NCBI GenBank assembly: GCA_003640385.1
Contig: RCAB01000524.1
Span: forward strand, 1-41,826
Source of the DNA: Setaria digitata
Taxonomy: Eukaryota; Nematoda; Chromadorea; Rhabditida; Setariidae
Length of the DNA stretch: 41,826 nucleotides
Direction of reading: 5' to 3'
The translations under genes were made by a program, and so were the position numbers. Within the stretch, counting starts at the first letter, position 1. Each line of letters opens with the position of its first letter. Shown here in pieces: positions 23,989 to 35,782 of this stretch. The notes beneath the pieces are model-generated. The model was given only the letters and a program-made list of their open reading frames with translations, did no database searches and had not been told where the DNA came from.

Positions 23989-24985
23989 CAAAAGCTGAAT
24001 TGACTTCTGAAATGAATCATTCAATTATGAAACGAATACTACAAACGAGAACTTCCAATATTCCTACATCCTTCGGATTCAAAAAAACGAAGTGTCAAGA
24101 GCCAATGTTGCAAAAATTACACGCTACATCGTGGATAATTATATTTGAGAGCGAATCCGTCGATTAGCAATGTCTTACGTTTACGTCAAACGTAACAACA
24201 CAACGACACTTAATCACGCACTATTTCACTTACGTTCACGTAGTATTCGCTTTTACGCAATATTTCTTGAGTTAAAAAAGTCGGTCGTTGACGCCAAATA
24301 CACGAGCAACCTACTCCTCTCTTCCAAGTGTCACAGCTACAGACAGCCGTTATCAGGCTACCTTGTCTCAAAGAGTGTCACCTGTCGAGACTACTGTCTG
24401 AATCTCAGTCTGGCATTTCTAGATAAGAAATAACCGAGAGAAGTTTGCACTAGGCTAGACTAGATAGAAATCAATGGATGCATGTGAGTGCATGTCTGCA
24501 TGTCGATGTATGTGTGTGTGCGACTGCTAGCAACAGCAGATGATGAGTAGGGAAATGTGAGAGAGTTGAGGGAAGTAATGATGCATCGACTGGAGGTGAT
24601 TCCGTCAGCATGACGTGTCACGTGACGCACGACGTGGACTGCACGACGAAATGGTTTATCAGTTTTATTCATGAAACAAATGTGTTTACATAGACACAGC
24701 AGAATGAATCGTCAATTCCCTCTTCCCGTTGCAGCTGTTTCAGAGCCTTTCGGTGATCATATCCCACGTGCCGAAACAGTCTGAGGCATCAAATAAAGAC
24801 TATTTGGCATAGGCCTGCCGAATTGTGACCATGAAGTTCAGTCTGATCAGAATCATCTGTCCAGCTTGTTTGGAAGGAAGGGAAATATGCATATTTGGTG
24901 GACTATAAGTTCGTAAAATTTAATTTCAATCTGTTCCAAATTGACAGGAACCTTCCGTGTATCCAACTGTTTATTGCTTTGAATT
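23989..24985. other. Intergenic, likely upstream region of the four-pass protein gene
   Basis: No gene is supported. The plus-strand open frames here (23901-24433) have no splice or family support. The stretch is less AT-rich than its surroundings, carries ACGT-core motifs near 24170-24300 and 24610-24640, and has AATAAA on the minus strand (24970-24975) just after the stop of the next minus-strand gene. Confidence 0.55.
24617..24626. promoter_or_regulatory. GTCACGTGAC palindrome (CLEAR/M-box-like E-box)
   Basis: A perfect ten-base palindrome containing CACGTG, identical to the CLEAR-type consensus bound by TFEB/HLH-30-family bHLH factors. It lies about 630 bases upstream of the start codon of the minus-strand four-pass protein. 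A second CACGTG is at 24765-24770. Binding is inferred from the motif only. Confidence 0.45.
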
Positions 24986-27159
24986 TTAAGCATTATTTGA
25001 TTTAATTCGTCGTCCACCTTTGCCGGTAAGTACAATATTATAAACAACGATGGCAATTGCAATTATATGACAAATATTGACGAAAATCATTGTAATACGA
25101 TACAATGTTAGTGTGAAGCAACGACGAAAATTCTCCCTGAAAATTTCTTTCCTTTTTTTAGAAATAAATTAAATCGAATTGCTTTGCACTTGCACTGAAA
25201 TGATTGTTGCACGTTAAAACAATTCATAAATTGGATTTAATGCAATTTCTACATGAGAAGCAAAATATGTCTAATAGTGCGAATAGGTAATTACTGCGAA
25301 TTTTTCTTTTTTATGAAAGTAGTTCTAGTGATAATGCGATATCAAGGGAATGACCGTGCAGTGTTCTAGTGATAATGCGATATCAAGGGAATGACCGTGC
25401 AGTGTTCTAGTGATAATGGGAATATCGAGAGGAAGTAAAAAAAAAAAGCAACTTACTCAGTATCGTGTTTTGGATTGAGAGGTAGACAGCNGGAATATCG
25501 AGAGGAAGTAAAAAAAAAAAAGCAACTTACTCAGTATCGTGTTTTGGATTGAGAGGTAGACAGCACCAGAAGAAGCGTAACTTCACAAACTTGACAATAC
25601 CCCATGTTAATGCTATCAGTTTAATCCAGGATGCAAGATATGCTGGTTTTGCTATAGACATACGTGGCTCATTTAAGAATAGGACATTTAGTAGAAATGG
25701 TAATGGTACCTAAAAGTGATAGATGATCAAGACGATTTCATTTATTCTCACCTACGACATTTCCGCTTTCATTTTTTATAGGTCAATTTCTCGTAGCTCT
25801 TCTTAATAATTCATTTTAGGAGAAATAATTTTCACTCTTAATACATTCTTAGGTATTTTCCTAAATATTATGAGTTGAAAAAAAAAAAAAACAGTGATTA
25901 TTTTTCTCTCTTTTTCTTTTTTTAAGAGTCAAAAGCAATGATAAATGGAAGTGTTGAATGATTATTTTATTTTATGTTTTAAATAGAAAAATAGATGCTA
26001 TTTGTGAATTTTTTTTTTTTTTAAAGATTCTGCGTAAAATCAACAAAATTCAAATTTATAATTAAATTTTTAATTCTGCTTTAAAAACAAATTTATTTAT
26101 TTATTTTTTTTCATATGCTTATTTTCATGTAAAAGTAAGCATTAACAATATACAATGATGAGTTTATGAGAAAGAGTCAAGTTACTTACTTCTTCAGCAG
26201 CAAGTACCAGTGATTTAGCTAATCGAGCATTGAAAACATTCTCGAAATCGTTTTTCAGTGTCAAGCACACATCGGTCATCTCGAAAACGTAAACGAACAC
26301 GGAAACACCAACAAAGAAGAAATAACCATAAGCAGCTAATAAAGCTATATCACTTTGAAAATTCGGTAAAAATTGAGCTATCCTATAAAATATTTGCAAG
26401 CATTTCAAATTACAATTTGGAAAAAGTTTACATTAAAGAAATTCTCATCTCACTGATATTTAATTATGAGCAAATTTGAACATTTTTTTAAATATTAGAA
26501 AATTACAAAAGTGAACATTTTATAATGAAATTATAAAATTATATTATTTATTTCTTTTTTCTTGCACAAAAAAAAAAATTAGACAAAATTATAAAATTTA
26601 AAAAATTGATTGAATTGACTTTTTTTTTTTTTACTATCAAAATTCTACTGGTAAAATTGTTCACTTTCAAGAATCGTTCTAATCAAGTAATGACAACTAC
26701 AAACTTGTTGCAAAGTAGGAAATCTGCAATAAGATCGAGCGTGGAAGCGAATAAAGTTACAACAGATACAACTCGTAAAGGTGGTGCCCATTCCAATGTA
26801 TTCCTGTAAATTATTTAAATTCAAATTATTTTTTTTTTTTAATACTGGAACTAATACTAGCACTTACCTTTGCAGTACAAAAATTACATTTTGAAAATTT
26901 CAGTAAAATTTTTCATATTCAATAAACGAATTGATTTTTTTTTTNAAATTGAAAGTAGCACTTACCTTTGCAGTACAAAAATTACATTTTGAAAATTTCA
27001 GTAAAATTTTTCATATTCAATAAACGAATTGATTTTTTTTTTTTCTTTTTACAAAAAACTTTTGTATATAAGAATAAAGGAAAAAAAGGAAGAAATAAAT
27101 AAAAATTTGTAAAATTACTTTGAACGATTACTGCTCGACCACACAAGTCGATAGCCCAT
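24986..27159 (-). CDS. Multi-pass membrane protein, unknown family
   Basis: Exons on the minus strand, 5' to 3': 27159-27119, 26803-26705, 26382-26190, 25709-25531, 25136-24986; 220 residues, all phases consistent, stop TAA. The start MGYRLVWSSSNRSK is chosen because a ttgcttcag acceptor lies 12 bases upstream, fitting spliced-leader use; a further upstream exon in the same phase is not excluded. Four to five hydrophobic segments: VVSVVTLFASTLDLIADFLL, IALLAAYGYFFFVGVSVFVY, SLVLAAEEVPLPFLLNVLFL, SWIKLIALTWGIVKFV and ITMIFVNICHIIAIAIVVY. The DLIADFLL and EEVPLPFLL stretches faintly recall XK-related or TMEM26-like proteins, but I would not assign it. The tail GKGGRRIKSNNA is basic and probably cytosolic. 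The end of exon 4 is duplicated across an assembly N just downstream, which could mislead gene callers. Confidence 0.75.
25322..25418. repeat. 41-bp tandem repeat, about 2.4 copies
   Basis: The unit gttctagtgataatgcga starts at 25322, 25363 and 25404; copies 1 and 2 are identical and copy 3 is cut off where the N-linked duplication begins. It lies in the last intron of the minus-strand multi-pass membrane protein gene. Confidence 0.9.
25419..25564. repeat. Direct duplication (72-73 bp) flanking a single N
   Basis: 25419-25490 and 25492-25564 are nearly identical (they differ by one A in a poly-A run) and are separated by one N at 25491. The copied segment includes the last codons and donor site of exon 4 of the 24986-27159 gene. 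It looks like two overlapping contig ends joined without merging. Confidence 0.9.
26858..27044. repeat. Direct duplication (about 87 bp) around a single N
   Basis: The segment tagcacttacctttgcag starts at 26858 and again at 26956, with the N at 26945. The shared text runs to the poly-T after aaacgaattga. It is probably an assembly join at a homopolymer, within the intron 26804-27118. Confidence 0.88.
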
Positions 27160-29496
27160 TTCGGATAACTTCTGAAGCAAAACAGAACTTTATTACTACA
27201 AAATGTACATAAAAACTTAATTAACGCAAATATATTTTAATGAATTTAAAGCTAGGAATGATCGATCGAATGTCAAACAAATTTTTTTTTTTTTTTTTAT
27301 TCCTTTATTTAGATTAGAATCATGAATAAAAAGGATATGGACAATCATTTTCTGTATTCGTATCATTTCTAAAAATGAAATCCAGGAATCCAGAGATCCT
27401 GAGAGGTATTTTCATTAAAACAGTACCTTAAAAATTAGACAATATTAAAAAGGAATGTAGCAATTAACAAAAAAAAAAAATTTTTTTTCTTTTTTTTTTT
27501 TGCAAAGAAAAAATAGTGATATATCGGAAGTAAGGCAGCTGCTGTTGAAAAAGTTTTCCTCATTGTAGGGCAGTAAAATTTCGATAACAGCTCCGATTTT
27601 AAAATATTTCTTTGCTTTATCTCAATTTTTTTCCTTTTTTTTTTTTTTTTTTTTTAAAAAGAATCTTAAGTGAGGAAAGCAAAGTAATGGTAACTTTGAA
27701 AGACTAAGATTTAAACCTATTTTAGATAGAAACTAATTTTGCCTAGTATCAGATTCTAACTATTCCCTTTTCTGCAGTCTATCTTATGCTGAATTGGCTT
27801 ATCTTTCTTGGTCTAGAATATGTGATCGTAATTAAAAATTATTGTCATCAGAATGAATGGACGATCCATTTCAGAATTCTTTTCGCTGAAAGCTTTCTTA
27901 GTCTCAGTCTAATCACTGATAAAACTTGCTATTTTCATTTCGTTATCAGCTGCAATTTGTTCATTGTCTTTCAACATTTAATTTGAATAATGTGGAGTCT
28001 TTTCTTTTCAAAAAAAAAAGGAAAAAAAGATTTCTTATTAAATCATCCTTTTATATACGTTTTAACATATCGCAGAAATTAAAAAAAAAAATATTTTGGA
28101 AGCGAATATAAACCAATGACTTTAAAAGCTTTTAAAGCTTACAGGAAATTGATAGACATTTATGAAAGTTTTGATTTTTTTTTTTTTTTTTTGAGGTTTT
28201 GGATTTCATTTAGTTAATAATACTTCATTTTGATAATATTATATTTTGTAATCCATTTAAGATCTTTCCAATGGTTATGATTAAGGGAAAACTTTGGAAA
28301 AAGTTTTTGGTACCATTAAGAAACATTAATAGTTAAAATAGACGGTTTTTAATCAGAAGTTTTGCTCGACCTATATGAAATTGAAAATAATTCTAACTTC
28401 ATATTTCTCTCTATCCTGAACTACAAATCAGTATCAGATGAAATATCGAGAAAGGATCACTGTGTTAAAAAAAAAAAAAAAAAAAAGAAAAGAAAAAAAA
28501 AAAAAACAAAACAGCCGTACCTGAATTTCTCAGATAGCAAATGATCTGCTCACCTAAATAATCAGGCCGCACTTTAAAGCATCATTTGATTTGATTTGAA
28601 AAAAATGTTTAGTGAAAGGGAAAACGATGAAAAATCACTCATTAGTTGTACGAAGAAATAGACAAATGTTGCTAAACTTTATTATACTTCCGCTATTCTT
28701 GATCATGAATAAGACTATTTCTAGAACTTACTTACTGGAACTTCCGCAACTGCTACCTACTAGGAATAAAAATAGAACCACTGAACTTGCACAATTAACA
28801 CTAATGATTTCAATTAATCCTTGTATTTTAAATGTTAAGGGAGAAGATTCGGTGGGAAGGACTGTTATTCTATTTTTCAGTTCTCGAACTCTTGTCGACT
28901 CTCTAGCTACATTATCACTTTAAGAAATCGCAGATTTGTAGTCTAATATCTTTTATCTTCAATTTCTCTTCTCTTCTTTCAATCTAAAATCTTACTCTAG
29001 CTCTAAACAAACTTTTAATTAACAAAAATAATTTTGATGCTGATAAAAAAAAAAAATTTCATCTGATTATAAAAATCATGCCGAGGTTTTGGTGTAAAAT
29101 ATTTAACATTTATCAATTGATGCGGTAAATTTTTATGGGATTCAAAGGAAAAATAATCACTAAAATAGATAGATAGCTATCACAACTTACAAATTTTTTA
29201 AAATGTGAAAAAATTTTAAGAATGTTAACAATTTGCAACAAATCATTCAGCGTTTGCATATAGAGAAGCATAATGCTTAGTGAAAAATGTTTGCTCGAGA
29301 ATTTCTCTCAGCCACTATTCGAGGATACTTTTTCTTCCTCGAGACTTTTACTCAACGATACAGTTTCAGTTACGAAACCGATCTAGTCTTCCTTATTCTT
29401 CTCTACCATCGAGCATAATACTAGCAGAAAACACATTACTACGAATTATAATACTCTTTATCTAATCTTGTTCAATCCAATAACATTGCCTCTTGA

Positions 29497-29500
29497 ATAC

Positions 29501-29535
<35 letters not shown>

Positions 29536-29537
29536 TG
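29497..29537. repeat. (AT)n microsatellite
   Basis: Alternating AT with two ATAC/GTAT interruptions; the tract is close to self-complementary. Confidence 0.9.
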
Positions 29538-31024
29538 ACTTTCCTTAGTTTATGATCCTATTTATTAAATTCTGCTCAATATTAGCTGCATAATTTAGCA
29601 GCATTTTAATTATATTAAAATAAAACATTGCCAAATCCACTAATGACTAATTGTGATGAATTTTTTCTTTTTCATGAATGGATTAAAGTCCATGAAAGAT
29701 GTCTACAATAAATGACCCAAATCATAATTTTTTTTTTTTTTTTTTTTTGAGAAATACATTCGAAGATAGCGGAATTTTTAAGAAATAGCATTGAAAACGG
29801 GAATTTATTAGTTTTTATGTTGAATTTCTCACTGAAACTTTCAATTCCTTTCACACAGTAGCTCTCTGGATTCGAGTCATTTATGCTATAATGAATTTAA
29901 TTGTTTTTATTTGCCCGATGATATTTGAAATTTTTGAGGATTCAAAAATTCTCAGAGCTGCTTCTCAAAGAGAATTATCCATGCTGAGATGCATCTTAGA
30001 AATTAACGGTAAAATATGCTCCCTAAATCAAGTAATTAGCCAGCAAAGATACAGCTATAAAGCATCGCAGTGATAAATTAGCCACTGATAAATACATAAT
30101 TCATCGAAGATTTCTTCTGCTTCAAATCCAATCAAACATTATCATTATCAAGAAAAGTTCATTGACACATTGAACGATAGAAACTTTTACGTACCGAATA
30201 TTTCATAGCTTCAGGAACAAAGAAATAAAAAAGGAAATTCAAAAAAAGAAAAATAAAAACGAATGAATTCTATTAAATGGATTAAAAATTAGCATTCTGA
30301 AAATGCTGTAAATTAAATTACTGACAATAATTCGAAAGAAAATCAAACGATTAAATTAACAATGAACTCAAATCTTCCAGTCATTGGAAGCATTATAAAG
30401 AAATGGAAATGGTTGGTAAAAAAAAACTCAAATTGAAAGAATTTTATGCGGTATCGTAATAAAAAAAACAATAAAAGTGTTTTTTAAGTAAGAAAATTAT
30501 TTTAATTCTTGCTAACCAAGTACTAAAAACTTTCCAGAAATGAAGCCAAAAAAGCATGTTAAAATTTTGATGAAATTTTTCCTAAATGAAATTTTTTTTC
30601 TTTTTTTTTTAAAAAAATCCAATAAAACTTTGCCTTCGATGATTTTTAGCTATCCCATCACTTTTTCACTGTTTTTTTTCGCTTTTTGTTTTCGTTCTCA
30701 TTTGTTATTTATTCACTTATTTTTTCCTGTTTCATTCTTCATTTTCTCTTTCAAAACAATAACGAAATAAAAATTAGCAAAAATTTCACTATGAGAAAAC
30801 TGAATTACTTTCCTGAACACTTAAAATTCACAATTATATTCTGCAGCAAAATTTTGGAATAATAACTAATCAAATATGGCTCCTGTGTAACAGTTATACA
30901 ATTAATTAATTAAAAAAAATCTGGAAAAAAAGTAAAAAAAGAGCCAAAAATTTATTTATTTAGAGAGAGAGGAAAAAAAAAAAACGATAATTAAACAATT
31001 TAAACAATACTAATCTTTTCAGTG

Positions 31025-31136
31025 ACTATTAACAGTCAGAATTACACTTTTAGCACTAATTATAATTATAATTAATAGNTTACTATTAACAGTCAGAATT
31101 ACACTTTTAGCACTAATTATAATTATAATTAATAGA
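31025..31136. repeat. Direct duplication (about 54 bp) around a single N
   Basis: actattaacagtcagaatta begins at 31025 and at 31082, with the N at 31079; both copies run to ttaatag. Same pattern as the other N sites, so a probable assembly artefact. Confidence 0.9.
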
Positions 31137-31347
31137 ATGGGTAATGAATTCGTTTGATGACTGACTTAATTAGTACGCATTGTAAGTAACATCAAGCGAT
31201 TTATTACAGAACAGTCTAACATGATGGAATTGGTAAAATTTAAGAAAAAAATTTTTTTTTTTAATAGTAATTTCTTTTCTAAGTAATTTGCAAGGTAATT
31301 TCATTATTAATATTTAAGTTTTATTCAAATTAAGAATTATATAAAAT

Positions 31348-31487
31348 ATATACACAAAATNTTTTAACAATATAATAATACACAAAATGCTACATAACTT
31401 AAAGCTACGATTTTTCTTTTTTNATATACACAAAATATAATAATACACAAAATGCTACATAACTTAAAGCTACGATTTTTCTTTTTT
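31348..31487. repeat. Nested direct duplications around two Ns
   Basis: Ns are at 31361 and 31423. The segment tataataatacacaaaatgc begins at 31371 and at 31436 and continues identically through ctacgatttttctttttt. The short atatacacaaaat before the first N is also repeated after the second N. Probable contig-end joins. Confidence 0.88.
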
Positions 31488-34400
31488 TTTTTTTTTTTTT
31501 TAAAGATACTATAAATTTTGTTATCTTTTCCTTTTTTTTAAATTTAAAAAAGCAATAAATCATAAAAAGCAGTTAAGTATTAAATCACACTAATTCCTCC
31601 ATATATCACTTTATGATTCTGCCACATCATTGCTTCAAGTCTTTTTTTTCTTTTTTTTTTTTTTTTTTTTCAAGTAAGTTCGAAAGTTTCCTTGTACATT
31701 GGCAAGTTCATTAATCTGCTTAATAAAGATTTGTTACTGAAGAAGCAAATAAAAAAAGCATACAGTAAGCTAACTATTTAAACATTTTACATTGCAAATA
31801 CTTTAGGTTTTTTCATTTAAAAATTTCAAAATACAAATTTTTATTAGGTTCATTTTTGCTAACCGATTACTATCTGATCGTGGTTCCTCGTTTAATTGCT
31901 ACTGTCCTGTTAATTGTCATCAATCTGTCCTACGCTAATTTTCTTACAATTTTTGGACACGAACTTCTCCCGCAGCTACAGTTCCCTTTTATAGGCCTTT
32001 CTTAAGTTCAGTTCAGTCTTTCCTAATAAGCCTAGCGTGGGATCCTACAACAAGCATCTAGTCTGTAGCAATGGAATACAGACTAAGTAGAAGTCGAATT
32101 CTTCCTCTACCCAAGACTAAGACCTTTTCTTCAGTCTATAGATGAGCTAATGCAGTTGATGGAAATTTTGCGAATAGCGAGTGGTTGAGTGAAAATTTTT
32201 TTTGCAGTTAGCTTTCTAAGTATACCTCTCCTTAACTCGATTTTTCCTCTTTCTAACTGGAACAGGTTCGTTTACCTTTCTCTGACCTTCTTTCACCTTT
32301 GACCTCGCATTCCTCATTCTATTTTCCATTTCTTCCCACTGTGACACTTATTCCAGCAAATACAACATGACACATTTATTGCTCACCAGTCAGTCTAACT
32401 TTTCTTCCAACTCATATAATTCCCAAGGTATTTCTGACTGATTCATTAGTTCTAATTACAATTGCTTTCAGATGGATATGTTTCATTCCAATGTATTTCT
32501 CAGTGTGTTTCCTCTTCAAGACTTGTCAGGTATTCTCTCTTCCGGATACTCCAAAATAGCCAAAATCATTATTGTCCTTCGCCACTAAACAACATGTTTT
32601 AGTTCTCCACAGGCAACTTCGTCACTCTGATTACTGTCATTATCAGCTGATATGATTAATGAGACTTGTACAGGATGAGATCAATTAAACATATTTTGTC
32701 TGTATTGTAGCCTCAAAGTTTACATAATGAATGAAAGGTCGAGCTACTTAATACTCCCACTATCTCTCTTTCCTTCAGTATTCTTCCAAAACTTTCCCTA
32801 ATTCAACGTTTTGTTAATGTGATTAATTTTTCATAGATTTCTTCCCTTCACGATGTTCCTTGGGCATTTAATGCTTTTCAGGTCATTCCAATTAATGCTT
32901 CCCAGGTCATTTCGTTAGATTTATTTCTTCTCTCCATATTCCCTTTAGGACTAATTGGAAACTGACTTGTGCAGATTCAGAATAATATTGTCATCATATA
33001 ATTTTTTTTTTTTTTCAGGAAATACAGAAAATTTTTTGCTGTCCAAAGATTTAGACCTATCGCTAGATGTATGATTTATTGATGTGAGCTACTTATCTTC
33101 CTACTCTGCATTTAGCATCGCTGACTGAGACTCAGTCTAGATAATTCAAGCTTGCCCTGAAACTCTCGAGCTCTTTACCTGAGTCTCCAAGAGACTGGAA
33201 ACAAAAAACAGCTTGAATGCTTTTCAGTGCAGCGTTTGTTGGTGATACCTTTGACTTAGATGCAAGTTCAACATTTCATCCAACTTCCTGATAACCTTAA
33301 CAGCAGTGATAAATCATTCTTTTATACATACTATACTTCATCGGAAATAAACTTTCAAAAGTCACTTTTAAAGTTTTTATGCATCTTTCCAAATATTTGT
33401 GATTTCTAAGATGACCTTTTTCTCTATAAAAAAAAAAAAAACTAATTTACATGCAAATTCATTCAGCACAAAAATTAAGAATGAGAAATATTTCTAAAGC
33501 TAACAAAAAAATGGAATAAATTTTTGCATAATTATATAGCAATAATTCAAGCTTGCTCTCTTCCACAATTCCTGTCTTTTCACTTAGATCACAGAGTGAA
33601 CAACTTTAAAAAAAAATAAAATCAGCTCAATGAATCTAGCTTAATCTTACTTAAATCACTAAGTAAGAAAGATTAAACAAAACGAGAAAGTTTTTCTCGT
33701 AACTTTTGAAAAAATTTTAAATCATATGGATCGATGAATGGTTAATTAATTATATTATTTTTCAAATAGTTTACCATTGCATTTTTATTGGAAACAACGT
33801 AGGGACAGCACATAAATCGAAAAGTAAAATAGTGAAAAAAATATTATTATTAAAGAAATGTTGTCATAACTTGATCAAAAAAAAAAAAAGATAAGAGCAC
33901 ATAAACGGCAATATCATTAATGGTTATTAAAATTAGTGATCATTAATCCAATTAGTGATCCCATTAATGATCATTAAAATTTCTTTGTCTTCATCTCTCT
34001 TGAGAAAGTCTCTTCCACACATAAACTAGAATGTTCTGTGCGAGGAAGAATTAAGTTTCCGGAATTTCCCTTTCTGTTTCTAATTTCTTTGACAATGATA
34101 GCAAGAAAAAATGTGTCTTTCGGCATAGGAGATGGTGATGTTAATGATAATGACAAAAGTGATAAGTTCAATGTTGTATTTTGTACAAGATTGGTATTTT
34201 GTACAAAGTGTTGAATGAAAAAGATCTGTGACATTTCTGTGACAGTTTTTTTTATTCCAATAAAAACTTTACCTGGAAAATAATTGATTTAAAAAGGTTA
34301 ATTCTTACTTAGGTTGGAGGTGTTTACAAAAAAAAAAGAAAAAAAAAAAAGGAGATAGATGGATGTAAACGATTGCAGTAGATTAGTAGGTTGCTGCTCC

Positions 34401-35685
34401 TATGATAAGCGTTTAAGGCATAATTAATTAATGCACTGGATCAAAAATTTAAAAAAATCAAAATTTAAAAAATCAATGTGCCAATCATCAGTGTCATTTT
34501 CTTTTTAAATCCGCGAAGAATATAAATATGTTTCAAGAAAACTTAAAATGTTTAAAAAGAGAATCAGTAAATATAATTTAGATTATTAACTCTATTATTG
34601 AATGGACTGTTATTCAGTCACATCCTGCTAAAGATACTTTTATTAATGAGCCTAATCTCCCACTCAGCATTTTTCTAAATTGGGAAAATTTTGATATGAA
34701 GTGATACTGATTGCCTCAATTGGATAGGTAGTGCAAAATACTGATAAGAGAGATGTTAAAATATGATACTCGTCTAGGAACCAGGAAAGTCAATGTTATT
34801 TTTTGATTAAAAATTGCAATTTTTAAAAAATACTATCGGTCAAAATAGGAAATTAAAGAGTGCAAAATTTTAGAAGGGTCAAGGTGCTGATAACAATTGA
34901 TCGAGAGTAGTCGAGAGTGAAAGATAGCCACAGTAAAGAGGATCATCGTTTTATCTGCATAATGCTTTTATGCAAATGGCAGAATGAAATTGTTGTTTAA
35001 AACATTTTACAAAAATTAATCTTCAGACTAGAATGCTCTAAGAATTAAGTTTGTCCAGAACTTTTGAATTGAACTTTTTTTTTAGTTTATTATTATTTCA
35101 AGTGTAATTTATTAACTACGAATAATCCTTCTTCATTAGTCAACAAAGTTATTTAGAATTTTAACAAAAATTGCTTTAAAATTTTGATTAATATTAATTT
35201 AAATTGAGTATTTTGATTAATATTAATATCGATTGAGTATTCTTTGCATTTTGCTTCAAAGCTTTTAATAAAGTATTCCTCATCACATGATGCATTAGCA
35301 AATAAATGCATGCCACTTTGTACAAATATATTTTTAACTTTTAGTATGCTGATCGAAATTTTACGATTTTATTTTCAAATTTAAATTTCAAATGAATCAG
35401 TATTGTTTTGAAAAATTGATATGAAGGTGGAAAAAAGAATTCAAATTTCATTCTAAATAAGCTGATTAAAACTAATTTTAATTTTTATAAAATTCTGGCC
35501 CATAATTTTCAGCTTTTGAAAACGTTGCCAAATATTTTCACGTGCAAAAAGTAAGTTTTTCAAAACTCATCACATCGTCTCACTTCTCCACATAGATAAT
35601 ATTGCACTATGAAAAGTATTATAATCACAGTTTAAATATTGCAAAATTAATTAATTAATTCATTCAAATAATTAATTCACTACCA

Positions 35686-35691
35686 TTTATT
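35686..35691 (-). promoter_or_regulatory. Poly(A) signal AATAAA (minus strand)
   Basis: TTTATT on the plus strand, about 92 bases downstream of the stop codon of the ZP-type gene; position and sequence suit a cleavage/polyadenylation signal. Confidence 0.45.
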
Positions 35692-35782
35692 CTCTTAAAT
35701 AGAAGGCCCTCTTTGGCATTTTATCATTTATCTTTTCAAAATATACACATCGAATTCATTCACTCCTTTTATAAACTGAAAT

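Larger units (their letters stand above)
27160..35782. other. Long intergenic stretch, no supported gene
   Basis: About 8.6 kb. Most is AT-rich with many A/T runs (for example 27283-27298, 27639-27655, 28467-28506, 31483-31501, 31651-31670). Segments at about 28600-29470 and 31860-33300 have more balanced composition and few homopolymers, and might be decayed elements, regulatory DNA or non-coding RNA. The open frame 28612-28923 (+) has no splice or family support. Duplications around single Ns occur at 31079 and 31361-31423. Confidence 0.6.

Noticed and set aside
23901..24433. Two consecutive plus-strand open frames (88 and 87 codons)
   Set aside because: They overlap the first exon and upstream region of the minus-strand four-pass gene, which has better splice and phase support; no family resemblance.
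26870..27050. Repeated gcaaag|gtaagtgcta donor-like site on the minus strand
   Set aside because: It lies inside the N-linked duplication, no upstream acceptor gives an open exon, and flanking exons already match in phase without it.
28612..28923. 103-codon plus-strand open frame
   Set aside because: Composition looks random, no splice sites of interest, no domain, and no support from neighbours.
29497..29537. AT-rich palindromic tract as a possible terminator or origin
   Set aside because: It is a plain (AT)n microsatellite in a eukaryotic spacer; nothing else suggests a function.
33974..34234. 86-codon minus-strand open frame
   Set aside because: Begins in simple Leu/Ser repeats and shows no motif; judged a chance frame in AT-rich spacer.
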